Counted from the stretch's first letter, positions 9,172-17,476 are shown. The stretch is DNA of 64,000 bases from Clostridia bacterium (GCA_029059705.1 JAIDVM010000010.1:1-64000), one strand, 5' to 3'. Notes: a model not told the origin generated them from the sequence alone. Program-made: numbers and translations.

Positions 9172-9177
9172 TATACT
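9172..9177 (+). promoter_or_regulatory. -10 element of the pyr operon promoter
   Basis: TATACT lies just upstream of the pyr leader, placing the transcript start near 9184. The -35 is weak (TTTATC-like about 17 nt upstream). Confidence 0.4.
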
Positions 9178-9187
9178 TTAAAACGAT

Positions 9188-9262
9188 ATGGCTGAAAAGT
9201 TTCGGGCGGCAACGCCCTTTAAGTTTAATAAGGAATTAATAAGCGGTGGGCGCTTTGATTAA
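9188..9262 (+). CDS. Possible pyr leader peptide, 24 codons
   Basis: ATG GCT GAA AAG ... TTT GAT TAA encodes a 24-residue peptide starting MAEKFRAATP whose stop codon sits in the loop of the pyr attenuator. This resembles the layout of the enteric pyrBI leader. There is no Shine-Dalgarno, and the predicted transcript start is only about 4 nt upstream, so it would need leaderless initiation. It may be a chance ORF. Confidence 0.3.
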   Translation: MAEKFRAATPFKFNKELISGGRFD

Positions 9263-9288
9263 GGCGCCTTTGCCGCTCATTTTTTTGT
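9204..9288 (+). promoter_or_regulatory. Transcription attenuator in the pyr leader
   Basis: A terminator stem forms from AGCGG (9242-9246) with CCGCT (9273-9277) and GGCGC (9249-9253) with GCGCC (9264-9268), then a run of T. Upstream, GGGCG-GCAA-CGCCC (9204-9217) is a hairpin whose CGCCC arm can instead pair with GGGCG at 9248-9252 in the terminator. The two states are mutually exclusive. No PyrR binding-loop consensus was recognised, so the sensing mechanism is open. Confidence 0.7.
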
Positions 9289-9312
9289 TTAAAAGATTTG
9301 GGAGTTTAAAAA

Positions 9313-10242
9313 ATGTTTAAACACAAGGACTTACTCGGGTTAAAGGACGTAACGGCGGAGGAAATAACCGAGATTTTGGACGTAGCCGACGAGATGAAAA
9401 AATATCTCTGCGGCAGCGAAAGAAAATCCGACCTTTTGAAGGGGAAAACGCTTGTTACGCTCTTTTATGAAAACAGCACGAGAACGAGAACTTCGTTCGA
9501 ACTCGCGGGCAAGCTTCTGGGCGCAAGCGAAGTGAATATTTCGGTTGCGACAAGCTCGGTGCAAAAGGGCGAAACGCTCATCGACACGGGCGAAACGCTC
9601 GACGCAATGAAAATCGACTTTATTGCAATCCGCCACCCCATGGCGGGCGCGCCAAAGCTTTTGGCGGAGCACGTTAAGGCAAGCGTTTTAAACGGCGGCG
9701 ACGGCATGCACGAGCACCCCACGCAGGCGCTTTTGGACATGCTTACAATCCGCGAAAAGCTTGGCAAAATAGCGGGTTTAAAGGTTGCCATCTTAGGCGA
9801 CATAAAGCACAGCCGCGTTGCTATGAGCAATTTGATAGGGCTTAAAAAGCTCGGCGCGGAGGTTTATTTTTACGCTCCCGCAACCATGGTGCCCAAGGAT
9901 ATCGAAAAATTGGGCGCGAAAATCGCAAAAAGCCGCGAGGAAGCCATTGACGGCGCGGACGCAGTTATGGGGCTGAGAATTCAGCTCGAACGCCAAAACG
10001 GCGGGCTGTTTCCATCGCTTTCGGAATACTCGCGCTTTTACGGCGTGAACGACGCGCTTTTAAAATACGCAAAAAAGGGCGCAATCGTTTTGCACCCCGG
10101 CCCTGTAAACCGCGGAGTGGAGCTGACCCCGCAGGTAATCGACGGCGACAAGAGCGTGATACTCGAACAGGTTACGGGCGGCGTTGCGGTTAGAATGGCG
10201 CTTTTGAAATTGCTTGCTGAATACAGGGAGAACTGCTTATGA
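9313..10242 (+). CDS. pyrB: Aspartate carbamoyltransferase, catalytic chain
   Basis: Condenses carbamoyl phosphate with aspartate, the committed step of pyrimidine synthesis. At 309 residues it has the usual catalytic-chain length. The carbamoyl-phosphate loop FYENSTRTRTSFE (near residue 53), the loop SVQKGETL (near 84), the HP/HEHPTQALLD motif (near 134) and the C-terminal HPGPVNRGVE are all present. No pyrI regulatory-chain gene is adjacent, as is usual in Bacillota. It is first in the operon, behind a terminator-type attenuator, and its stop codon overlaps the pyrC start (ATGA). Confidence 0.97.
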   Translation: MFKHKDLLGLKDVTAEEITEILDVADEMKKYLCGSERKSDLLKGKTLVTLFYENSTRTRTSFELAGKLLGASEVNISVATSSVQKGETLIDTGETLDAMKIDFIAIRHPMAGAPKLLAEHVKASVLNGGDGMHEHPTQALLDMLTIREKLGKIAGLKVAILGDIKHSRVAMSNLIGLKKLGAEVYFYAPATMVPKDIEKLGAKIAKSREEAIDGADAVMGLRIQLERQNGGLFPSLSEYSRFYGVNDALLKYAKKGAIVLHPGPVNRGVELTPQVIDGDKSVILEQVTGGVAVRMALLKLLAEYRENCL

Positions 10243-11510
10243 AAACGATTATAAAGGGCGGCACGCTCGTTTTAAAGGACGGCGAAAAGAAAGCCGATTT
10301 GCTTATCGAAGAGGGCAAAATTGTTAAAATTGCGCAAAAAATAACCGCGCCCGCGGGCTGCAAGGTTATTAATGCCGAGGGCAGGCACGTAATCCCTGGA
10401 ATTATCGACATGCACGTGCACTTGCGCGAGCCGGGGTTCGAGGGCAAGGAAGACATAGAAAGCGGTTGCCGCGCAGCGGTTGCGGGCGGGGTTACGCAGG
10501 TTTGCTGCATGCCCAACACAAAGCCCGTGTGCGACAACGCGGTGGTGGTAAGCTACGTTAAAAACCGCGCAAAGGAAGTGAATTTGTGCAAGGTGCACCC
10601 CATAGGCGCGATAACCGTCGGCGAAAACGGCGAAGCTCTTGCCGAGGCGGGTAAAATGAAAGCTGCGGGCGCTGCTGCGCTGTCCGACGACGGAAGGTCG
10701 GTTGCAAACTCGCACATAATGCGCCTTGCCATGGAATACGCAAACGATTTCAACTTAAAGTGCCTTTGCCATTGCGAGGATACCGCCCTCGTCGACGGCG
10801 GAGTGGTAAACGAGGGCTACAACTCCACCGTGTGCGGCTTAAAGGGCAGCCCCCGCGCGGCGGAGGACGTTATGATTGCACGCGACATCGCGCTTGCCGA
10901 AAGCTTGAACGTGCCCGTGCATATCTGCCACGTTTCCACTTACAGCGGAATAGACATAATCCGTTCGGCAAAGGCGCGCGGCGTTAAAGTCACCGCCGAA
11001 ACGTGCCCGCATTACTTTATTCTGACGGACGATATAATTACGGGTTACGACACGAACACAAAGGTTAATCCCCCCGTGCGCGAGGAAAAGGACAGGCTTG
11101 CGGTTATAGAAGGGCTTAAAGACGGCACACTCGACTGCATAGTAACCGACCACGCGCCCCATTCCTTAAAGGACAAGCAGGTGGAATATAACCTTGCCGC
11201 ATTCGGAATAAGCGGAATAGAAACGAGCTTTGCTTTGAGCTACACCTATCTCGTAAAATCGGGAATTATGCCGCTTTGCGGGCTTTGCAAAAGAATGAGC
11301 GCCGTTCCCGCGGAAATTTTGGGGCTTGACGGCGGCGAAATAAAGGAAGGCGGTGTTGCCGACCTTGCAATAGTCGATTTAAACGAAAAATACGTAATCG
11401 ACGGCAACAAGTTTGTTTCAAAGGGCAAAAATACGCCGTTCAACGGCTTCGAGGTGTACGGCAAAGTAAAGTGCACCTTGGTTGACGGCGAAGTAAAATA
11501 CGGAGAATAA
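10239..11510 (+). CDS. pyrC: Dihydroorotase
   Basis: Cyclises N-carbamoyl-aspartate to dihydroorotate. This 423-residue amidohydrolase of the class I, Bacillus-like type has the zinc ligands DMHVHLREPG near residue 55 and later His residues in CHCED (near 178) and ICHVSTYSG (near 230), plus the catalytic Asp in VTDHAPH (near 305). The start overlaps pyrB by 4 nt, implying translational coupling; pyrF follows after 6 nt. Confidence 0.96.
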   Translation: MKTIIKGGTLVLKDGEKKADLLIEEGKIVKIAQKITAPAGCKVINAEGRHVIPGIIDMHVHLREPGFEGKEDIESGCRAAVAGGVTQVCCMPNTKPVCDNAVVVSYVKNRAKEVNLCKVHPIGAITVGENGEALAEAGKMKAAGAAALSDDGRSVANSHIMRLAMEYANDFNLKCLCHCEDTALVDGGVVNEGYNSTVCGLKGSPRAAEDVMIARDIALAESLNVPVHICHVSTYSGIDIIRSAKARGVKVTAETCPHYFILTDDIITGYDTNTKVNPPVREEKDRLAVIEGLKDGTLDCIVTDHAPHSLKDKQVEYNLAAFGISGIETSFALSYTYLVKSGIMPLCGLCKRMSAVPAEILGLDGGEIKEGGVADLAIVDLNEKYVIDGNKFVSKGKNTPFNGFEVYGKVKCTLVDGEVKYGE

Positions 11511-11516
11511 GAGAAA

Positions 11517-12431
11517 ATGATAGACAGGCTGATTGAAAGAATTATCGAACTTCAAAACCCCACCTGCGTAGGGCTTGACACGGATTTTAATTATCTTCCC
11601 GAGGAAATGAAGCGCGACGTTTCTACCTTTGAGGAGGTTTCCGAAAGAATTGCCGAATTCAACATGAATATAATCGACAAAATTTCGGATATAGTACCCG
11701 CCGTAAAGGTGCAGGTTGCCTATTACGAAATGTACGGTCACGCGGGCATGCAGGCGTTTGAATACACGCTTAATTATGCCCGCGGAAGAGGGCTTATCGT
11801 AATTGCCGACTGCAAGCGCAACGACATCGGTTCAACCGCGGGATGCTATTCCAAAGCGTATTTGGGCAAAACGGACGTAAACGGCAAAAAAACGCGCGCG
11901 TTCGCGGCGGATATGCTCACGGTAAACGGCTATCTCGGCTACGACGGCATTAAACCCTTCGTCGAAGATATCGCCGCGCACGACAAATCTATTTTCGCGC
12001 TCGTTAAAACTTCGAACCCTTCAAGCGGAGAATTTCAGAATTTAAAGCTTGAAAACGGCAAATTTATTTACGAAAAGATGGGCGAGCTCGTGCAAGAGTG
12101 GGGCAAGACCACCGTCGGCAAATACGGTTATTCCGAAGTCGGCGCGGTTGTCGGCGCAACCCACCCCGAGGAGGCGGCGCGTTTAAGGGCGCAAATGCCC
12201 AACACCTTTTTCCTTATCCCCGGCTACGGCGCGCAGGGCGGCAGCGCGGAAATGCTTAAAGTCTGCTTTGATAACCGCGGGCTCGGCGGGGTTGTCAACT
12301 CCTCGCGCGGGATAATCTGCGCTTATAAAAACCCGCAGTACAGCGGAATGAATTACAGCGAAGCGGCGCGCGCGGCGTGCATAGACATGCAGCAGGATTT
12401 GCTCGGCGCAATAGGTAAAATGGGAAGATGA
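11517..12431 (+). CDS. pyrF: Orotidine 5'-phosphate decarboxylase (long type)
   Basis: Converts OMP to UMP. The 304-residue protein belongs to the longer OMP decarboxylase subfamily rather than the short 240-residue E. coli type. The catalytic cluster is in VIADCKRNDIGSTA near residue 100, where the Lys and Asp residues drive decarboxylation. NPSSGEF and the C-terminal SSRGI bind phosphate. GGAGAATAAGAG precedes the ATG, and the stop overlaps the start of pyrK by 4 nt. Confidence 0.96.
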   Translation: MIDRLIERIIELQNPTCVGLDTDFNYLPEEMKRDVSTFEEVSERIAEFNMNIIDKISDIVPAVKVQVAYYEMYGHAGMQAFEYTLNYARGRGLIVIADCKRNDIGSTAGCYSKAYLGKTDVNGKKTRAFAADMLTVNGYLGYDGIKPFVEDIAAHDKSIFALVKTSNPSSGEFQNLKLENGKFIYEKMGELVQEWGKTTVGKYGYSEVGAVVGATHPEEAARLRAQMPNTFFLIPGYGAQGGSAEMLKVCFDNRGLGGVVNSSRGIICAYKNPQYSGMNYSEAARAACIDMQQDLLGAIGKMGR

Positions 12432-13186
12432 AAGATTATTTAAGCACGGTTAAATCGAACGCGGCAATTGCCGAAAATATTTATATGCTCACGCTTATTT
12501 TACCAGAAACGGCGGAAGTAAGGGGCGGGCAGTTCGTAAATCTGGAAACGGGCGACGGCTCGCAGCTTTTAAGGCGCCCTCTCGGCGTATGCAAGGTTGA
12601 GGGAAAGGAAATTTCCGTGTGCTATCAGGTTAAGGGTGCGGGCACAAAAAAGCTGACCGAAGCTCAGGCGGGGCAAACCTTAAAGGTTTTAATGCCCCTC
12701 GGCAACGGCTTTAACCTTGAAAATTACAAAAATATCGCGGTAATCGGCGGCGGCGTGGGGATTTTTCCGTTAATCGCAACCATTCGCGAAAACGCAAAAA
12801 AGAAAAATTTCCACTCTTACATAGGTTTTAGGAATAAGGCGGCTGTGTGCCTTTTGGACGAGCTTGAAAAGAGCAAAAGCTTAACCGTAACCACCGACGA
12901 CGGCAGCTACGGCAAAAAGGGCAACGCGGTTGAAGCTTATCTTGCGGAAGCGGGCAAAAACGGCGAGGACGCGATAATCGCGTGCGGTCCGCCCGTTATG
13001 CTTAAAATCTTAAAGCAGAAATTAAAGGAAAATAATATTACCGTGCCGTGCTACGTTTCCTTGGAGGAGCGCATGGGCTGCGGCATCGGCGCGTGCCTTG
13101 TGTGCGTTTGCAAGGGCGCAAGCGGCAAAAACAAGCGGGTGTGTAAGGACGGCCCCGTGTTCGATATAAACGCCGTCGAGTTATAA
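12428..13186 (+). CDS. pyrK: Dihydroorotate dehydrogenase electron-transfer subunit
   Basis: An FAD- and [2Fe-2S]-containing subunit that passes electrons from PyrD to NAD+ in type 1B dihydroorotate dehydrogenase. At 252 residues it shows the FAD-binding RRPLGVCKV (near 52), the NAD-binding GGGVGIFPL (near 107) and the C-terminal iron-sulfur motif ERMGCGIGACLVCVC with a later Cys in KRVCKDGP. It pairs with pyrD two genes downstream. Confidence 0.95.
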   Translation: MKDYLSTVKSNAAIAENIYMLTLILPETAEVRGGQFVNLETGDGSQLLRRPLGVCKVEGKEISVCYQVKGAGTKKLTEAQAGQTLKVLMPLGNGFNLENYKNIAVIGGGVGIFPLIATIRENAKKKNFHSYIGFRNKAAVCLLDELEKSKSLTVTTDDGSYGKKGNAVEAYLAEAGKNGEDAIIACGPPVMLKILKQKLKENNITVPCYVSLEERMGCGIGACLVCVCKGASGKNKRVCKDGPVFDINAVEL

Positions 13187-13188
13187 AA

Positions 13189-13650
13189 ATGTCGCAGCAG
13201 AAAGAATTTGTTGTAACGCGCAAAAAGTCGGCGCAGTATATGTGCGTTTTGCCCGTGCTTGCGGGGGCGTATCTCGTAATCCGCGGCGCAATTCTTGCGG
13301 TCAATGAAAACGCTTTTTACGTTTCATTGTCGGTTGTCGGCGCTTTTTTAATAATTTTCGGCTTGATGGTCTTTCTTTCGGACGCGTTAAGGAACAAAAA
13401 AACTCCAAAGATAATAATTGCTTACGAAAACGGGATTTTGCATTTTCCCGATTTCGATTGCACGGCGGACAAAATTGTGGAAGTAAGGGGAGAGGGACAC
13501 CTTTATCACGGAATAAGACACCGCTGGGGCAAAATCCGCATAGTGTTAGAGGACAGAACCGTAGAGTACGATTACGTTGACGAAGTGGAAATTGCATGCG
13601 AAAGATTAATCGAACTTATGCATGCAAGTAAAAATACGATTAAAGGTTAA
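13189..13650 (+). CDS. Two-helix membrane protein with PH-like domain, embedded in the pyr operon
   Basis: A 153-residue protein with two adjacent membrane helices (about residues 18-38 and 43-65) and a soluble C-terminal half rich in alternating beta strands, as in bacterial PH-like/YcxB-type membrane proteins. It sits 2 nt after pyrK and 3 nt before pyrD, so it is co-transcribed with them. No pyrimidine role is known to me. A second protein of the same layout lies between pyrD and pyrE. Confidence 0.6.
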   Translation: MSQQKEFVVTRKKSAQYMCVLPVLAGAYLVIRGAILAVNENAFYVSLSVVGAFLIIFGLMVFLSDALRNKKTPKIIIAYENGILHFPDFDCTADKIVEVRGEGHLYHGIRHRWGKIRIVLEDRTVEYDYVDEVEIACERLIELMHASKNTIKG

Positions 13651-13653
13651 ATT

Positions 13654-14565
13654 ATGGCTAATTTAGAGGTGGAAATTTGCGGGGTTAAGCTTAAAAATCC
13701 CGTAATCGCCGCAAGCGGAACTTACGGCTTCGGCAGAGAATTCAACGAAATTTACGACATTTCCCAAATAGGCGGAATAAGCACCAAGGGGCTTACGTTA
13801 GAACCGCGCGAGGGCAACCCCGTGCCGAGAATTGCCGAGGGCAAAAGCGTAATTTTAAACGCCGTGGGCTTGCAAAACCCCGGTGTGGAAAAGTTTATCG
13901 AAGCCGACTTGGGCTTTTTAAAATCAAAAAAAATATGCGTTATCGCCAACGTTGCGGGGCGCACTTTGGAGGACTACGGCAAAATCTGCAAGCGGCTTGA
14001 CGGACTTGTGGATTTTATCGAGCTCAATATTTCGTGCCCCAACGTAAAGGCGGGCGGCATGGCGTTCGGCATAAAGCCCGAAAGCATAAAGGAAGTAACC
14101 AAAACCGCCAAAGCCTCGCTTTCTAAAACCCCGCTTATCGTCAAGCTTTCGCCCAACGTCGAAAGTATTGTAACAAACGCGCAGGCGGCGCAGAGCGGCG
14201 GCGCTGATTGCATTTCGCTAATCAACACGCTCACGGGAATGGTTATAGACATAGAAAAGCGCAAGCCGCTTATTGCCAACAATACGGGCGGCGTTTCGGG
14301 CGCGGGCATAAAGCCCGTTGCCGTAAGAATGGTTTACGAGGCGGCGCACGCCGTCAATATACCCGTAATAGGCATGGGCGGAATAGCATGCGCCGAGGAC
14401 GCAATCGAATTTTTAATGGCGGGCGCAAGGGCGGTGCAGGTGGGCACGGCAAACTTCACAAATCCCAACGCAATGCCGCAGATTATAAGCGGCTTAAACG
14501 CTTGGCTCGAAGGGCATAAAATCGCCGATATAAACGAAATAACCGGCACGGCAACCTTAAACTGA
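13654..14565 (+). CDS. pyrD: Dihydroorotate dehydrogenase B, catalytic subunit
   Basis: An FMN enzyme that oxidises dihydroorotate to orotate. The 303-residue protein has the type 1B layout: NPVIAASGTYGFGREF near residue 16, the FMN/orotate contact NAVGLQNPG near 69, and the active-site region ELNISCPNV near 130 with the catalytic Cys. C-terminal GMGGI and AGARAVQVGTA bind the FMN phosphate. With PyrK in the same operon, NAD+ is the expected acceptor. Confidence 0.96.
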   Translation: MANLEVEICGVKLKNPVIAASGTYGFGREFNEIYDISQIGGISTKGLTLEPREGNPVPRIAEGKSVILNAVGLQNPGVEKFIEADLGFLKSKKICVIANVAGRTLEDYGKICKRLDGLVDFIELNISCPNVKAGGMAFGIKPESIKEVTKTAKASLSKTPLIVKLSPNVESIVTNAQAAQSGGADCISLINTLTGMVIDIEKRKPLIANNTGGVSGAGIKPVAVRMVYEAAHAVNIPVIGMGGIACAEDAIEFLMAGARAVQVGTANFTNPNAMPQIISGLNAWLEGHKIADINEITGTATLN

Positions 14566-14610
14566 AAACGCGCAAAACCTCAACATATTGCGGGGGCAAT
14601 CTTATAAATC

Positions 14611-15084
14611 ATGGAAAACAGAATAAACGAATTCGAAATTAAAAATTCAAAATGGATTTTTTATATCAGCATGGTTTTGTTTGTTCTCGAGCTGTGCGCG
14701 GCGGTTGTTTTAACCGTGCTCTATTGCGTTGAAATGATAGGGGACAGTATGTTTTTCGCGCTTATAATTGTGGTTGCCGTTTTTTTCTTCCCTACAGTCT
14801 TTATGTTGTACGGTTATTTTAAAGAAAGGTTTGCTTTTAAAAACGAAACGTTTATCTGCGTTAAATTAATCAAAAGGACGCAGGCGGTTAAAACCGAGGA
14901 TTTGGACCGCGTTGAAATTTCAATTAGCCTTTGCCGCGGTTTTGTGCTTTCGCACATAAAAATGTATAATAAAGAGGGCAAAGTTGCCCTAAGTTTTTTA
15001 GACGACGGCACGGCGTTTAAGAACGGATTGTTTATGTCGGTTTTGGTGCAAAGAAATATTCCCGTAAAAGAAATCAGAAAATAA
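14611..15084 (+). CDS. Second two-helix membrane protein with PH-like domain in the pyr operon
   Basis: A 157-residue protein with two strong membrane segments (about residues 15-38 and 44-68) and a C-terminal beta-rich domain containing a KTEDLDRVEIS strand, similar in layout to YcxB/PH-like proteins. It lies 45 nt after pyrD and 16 nt before pyrE, on the same strand. Its resemblance to the protein at 13189-13650 is in architecture; sequence identity appears low. Function unknown. Confidence 0.55.
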   Translation: MENRINEFEIKNSKWIFYISMVLFVLELCAAVVLTVLYCVEMIGDSMFFALIIVVAVFFFPTVFMLYGYFKERFAFKNETFICVKLIKRTQAVKTEDLDRVEISISLCRGFVLSHIKMYNKEGKVALSFLDDGTAFKNGLFMSVLVQRNIPVKEIRK

Positions 15085-15100
15085 TAGTAAGGAGTAAAAA

Positions 15101-15763
15101 ATGTCTTTGACTTACAAGCAGCAGTTTATTAAATTCATGGTGGAAAACGGCGTTTTGAAATTCGGCGAATTCACGCTTAAAAGCGGGAGAAAAGCGCCCT
15201 ATTTCATAAACACGGGCAATTACAAATCGGGTGCGCAGCTTTCCCGCCTCGGCGATTATTACGCGCAATGCATTGCGGATAATAAAATAGAGGCGGAAAC
15301 GCTTGTCGGGCCCGCTTACAAGGGCATACCGCTTGCCGTAACAACGGCAGTTTCGCTTTTTAAAAACCACGGGCAGGATTTGAATTACTGCTTCGACAGA
15401 AAGGAAGTAAAAGACCACGGCGAGGGCGGGCTTTTCGTCGGCAAACAGCTTGAAAACGGCGAAAAGATTATAATAATCGAGGACGTAATGACCTCGGGCA
15501 AGGCGCTTAGGGAAATTTTGCCCAAGCTTAAACAGACGGCAAACGTTGAAATCGCGGGCATGGTCATTTCAGTCGACCGTATGGAAAAGGGGCTTGAAAG
15601 CGGGCTTTCCGCCGTTCAGGAGGTTTATAAGGAATTCGGCGTAAAGGTTTATTCCATAGTAACCATGGCGGACATAATAGAAGCCATCGAAACGGGCGTT
15701 ATCGATGGCAAGGAATATCTTGATAAGATGAAGGAATACCGCAAAACCTACGGCGTGGGTTAA
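15101..15763 (+). CDS. pyrE: Orotate phosphoribosyltransferase
   Basis: Adds ribose-5-phosphate from PRPP to orotate, giving OMP. At 220 residues it has FTLKSGRKAPYF near residue 25 (substrate contact), the flexible loop DRKEVKDHGEGG near 103, and the PRPP-binding motif IIIEDVMTSGKA near 125. AAGGAG lies 7 nt before the ATG. It is the last gene of the pyr operon. Its stop overlaps, tail to tail, the end of the deacetylase gene on the other strand. Confidence 0.96.
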   Translation: MSLTYKQQFIKFMVENGVLKFGEFTLKSGRKAPYFINTGNYKSGAQLSRLGDYYAQCIADNKIEAETLVGPAYKGIPLAVTTAVSLFKNHGQDLNYCFDRKEVKDHGEGGLFVGKQLENGEKIIIIEDVMTSGKALREILPKLKQTANVEIAGMVISVDRMEKGLESGLSAVQEVYKEFGVKVYSIVTMADIIEAIETGVIDGKEYLDKMKEYRKTYGVG

Positions 15764-16446
15764 AACGTTTTAAAGGCGTAACCCTTTTCGCGGTAATATT
15801 TTATTATGCTTTTAAGGGCTTTTGCTGTGGTTGTTTTTGTGGTTGAATCGTGCGCCAAAAGCACAACTCTGTTTCGGTCGGCGGGGGTGGTAACCGCCGC
15901 CGTGTAAAGCTGTTCGGGCGTGGGAGCGGTTAATTCCGCGTCGCGGGTGGAAGCGTTCCAGTCCACGTAGCGCATTCCAAAGTTCGTTACCGCCGAAATA
16001 AGTTTTTCGTTCAGCCCGAAGCTTCCGCCGGGGAAGCGGTAAACGTTTGCCCTTTTACCCGTAACGCTTTCGATTATGTCATTGCATTTTTCAATGTCGT
16101 TTAAAAGACTTTCGGGCGAGGCGTAAATTTCTTTGTATACATGCGAATAGGAGTGTACGGCAACGGTGTGACCTTCGTCGGCGGCTCGCTTTAAAAGATT
16201 TTTGCGCGTTTCGGCGTTTTTACCGATTATAAAAAATGTGGCTTTAACGTTTTCTTCCTTTAAAACGTCCAAAATTTTCGGCGTTACCTTGTCGCTTGGA
16301 CCGTCGTCAAAGGTAAGATAAATTTCCTTTTGGCAGGCTTCTTCGGCAAATGTCACGTTGTTTCCCAAAACGAACGTGCCGTAAAAAATGAATATCATAG
16401 CGCACATCAAAAGCGCGGCGCACACGGCGGTGAAATTTTTATTCAT
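15760..16446 (-). CDS. Polysaccharide deacetylase (NodB/CE4 family), exported
   Basis: A 228-residue protein with an N-terminal membrane segment (residues 7-27) and a NodB domain: LTFDDGPS near 45 (catalytic Asp and metal Asp), HSYSH near 97 (metal His pair), RFPGGSF near 137 and LLAHD near 198. Such enzymes remove N-acetyl groups from cell-wall glycans; in spore formers some (PdaA) make cortex muramic lactam. Which substrate applies here is not evident. No strong Shine-Dalgarno precedes the start. Confidence 0.88.
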   Translation of the reverse strand: MNKNFTAVCAALLMCAMIFIFYGTFVLGNNVTFAEEACQKEIYLTFDDGPSDKVTPKILDVLKEENVKATFFIIGKNAETRKNLLKRAADEGHTVAVHSYSHVYKEIYASPESLLNDIEKCNDIIESVTGKRANVYRFPGGSFGLNEKLISAVTNFGMRYVDWNASTRDAELTAPTPEQLYTAAVTTPADRNRVVLLAHDSTTKTTTAKALKSIIKYYREKGYAFKTF

Positions 16447-16487
16447 ACCGCAAGTTTGCGCAATTTCAAAAATTTTACAATTATATT

Positions 16488-17165
16488 TTAAAAAAGATTG
16501 ATATTGATAACCGTATCCAAAACGGCAATTTGCAGCTTTCGCAAATCTTTTGAATAAACGTAACCGTTTGCCGTATCGTCAGTCAAAGCTTTCAGTCGGC
16601 TTAGTTCGTTTGAAAAACAGTTATTCGTGTTGGTTGAAGCAAGTCCGTCAAGCCCGCTTTTTATGTTTTTAAGCACGCTTTTGGCTTTTTCCTGTCCGTA
16701 TTCGCCCGTGTCCAAAAAATTTGCACATTCATATGCGATTTTCGAAAGCGAGTGAAGGGTGTTAAGGTTGCCCTCGTAAAGTTTTGCGTATTTTTTTGCG
16801 GCTGCGGACTGCAAGCGGTATTCGTTCGTCTTTATTTCCAGCACGCGGCAGCCGAAGGCGCGGTTTTGCAATTCGGCGCAAACCTTGTCGGCGTCTTTTT
16901 TTTCATAGTAGCATGAAATCGTAACGTAATAAACGCCGTTATATTCAAGAATATATCCCGCGCCGCCGAAATCTCTTACCGCCGAGGAAATGGAGCTTGC
17001 CGAAAGCGAGTTGTCCTCCATAGAGTATAAAACAAAGTAGTAACTGTTTTTAAAATGAATTTTGCCTGCATTGCACGATACCGCGCAAACGATAATCAAT
17101 ATAGTAACCGCAAAAACGGCGGTAACTGCAATAAAAAACGGAGATTTAAGGCGAGGGAATTTCAT
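16488..17165 (-). CDS. Membrane-anchored SPOR-like protein
   Basis: A 225-residue protein with one N-terminal membrane helix (about residues 10-30). The next 75 residues (YYFVLYSMEDN ... GAGYILEYNGVYYVTISCYYEKKDADKVCAEL) follow the SPOR pattern, a small fold that binds denuded peptidoglycan in septa and spore walls. The remaining C-terminal helices are unassigned. It lies upstream of the deacetylase on the same strand, with a 41-nt gap, so the two may be co-expressed in wall remodelling. No Shine-Dalgarno is visible before the ATG. Confidence 0.6.
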   Translation of the reverse strand: MKFPRLKSPFFIAVTAVFAVTILIIVCAVSCNAGKIHFKNSYYFVLYSMEDNSLSASSISSAVRDFGGAGYILEYNGVYYVTISCYYEKKDADKVCAELQNRAFGCRVLEIKTNEYRLQSAAAKKYAKLYEGNLNTLHSLSKIAYECANFLDTGEYGQEKAKSVLKNIKSGLDGLASTNTNNCFSNELSRLKALTDDTANGYVYSKDLRKLQIAVLDTVININLF

Positions 17166-17224
17166 AATAATATAATATTTTGAAAAATCCCGTTTTATGT
17201 TTTGTGAAATGGGCGCTAAATCGC

Positions 17225-17252
17225 TTGCATTTTGTTTTTAATTTGCTATAAT
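17225..17252 (+). promoter_or_regulatory. Promoter of tRNA-Thr
   Basis: TTGCAT, 16-nt spacer, TATAAT, about 30 nt before the tRNA. Confidence 0.7.
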
Positions 17253-17283
17253 TAAAAAGTCAATTGAAGAAAAATATGAAAAT

Positions 17284-17359
17284 GCTACTGTGGCTCAGTT
17301 GGTAGAGCAGCTGATTCGTAATCAGCAGGTCGCCGGTTCAAGTCCGGCCAGTAGCTCCA
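17284..17359 (+). tRNA. tRNA-Thr (CGT)
   Basis: A 76-nt cloverleaf. Acceptor GCTACTG pairs with CAGTAGC. The anticodon stem GCTGA/TCAGC encloses loop TTCGTAA, anticodon CGT. T stem GCCGG/CCGGC is perfect and CCA is encoded. It reads codon ACG. Confidence 0.96.
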
Positions 17360-17362
17360 TAG

Positions 17363-17395
17363 CCCCGCCGTTGCAAAAGCAACGGCGGGGTTTTT
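17363..17395 (+). terminator. Terminator after tRNA-Thr
   Basis: CCCCGCCGTTGC, loop AAAA, GCAACGGCGGGG, then five T: a perfect 12-bp stem. Confidence 0.95.
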
Positions 17396-17421
17396 GTTGC
17401 CATAAATGTATTTTTGTAACC

Positions 17422-17456
17422 AAAATTTGTAATTTATAACAAAAATTACAAATTTT
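17422..17456. promoter_or_regulatory. Perfect 14-bp inverted repeat upstream of adhE
   Basis: AAAATTTGTAATTT, 7-nt centre ATAACAA, AAATTACAAATTTT. It ends 20 nt before the -35 of the adhE promoter. The inner TTGTAATTTATAACAA partly resembles a Rex redox-repressor site (TTGTTAA-N4-TTAACAA), and adhE is a classic Rex target, but the position upstream of -35 suits an activator better. Regulator unassigned. Confidence 0.5.
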
Positions 17457-17476
17457 AAAATTAATCTTTCGTTTTG

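Noticed and set aside
9134-9312. PyrR-binding leader before pyrB
   Set aside because: No PyrR binding-loop consensus could be recognised; only the terminator and a competing hairpin are clear.
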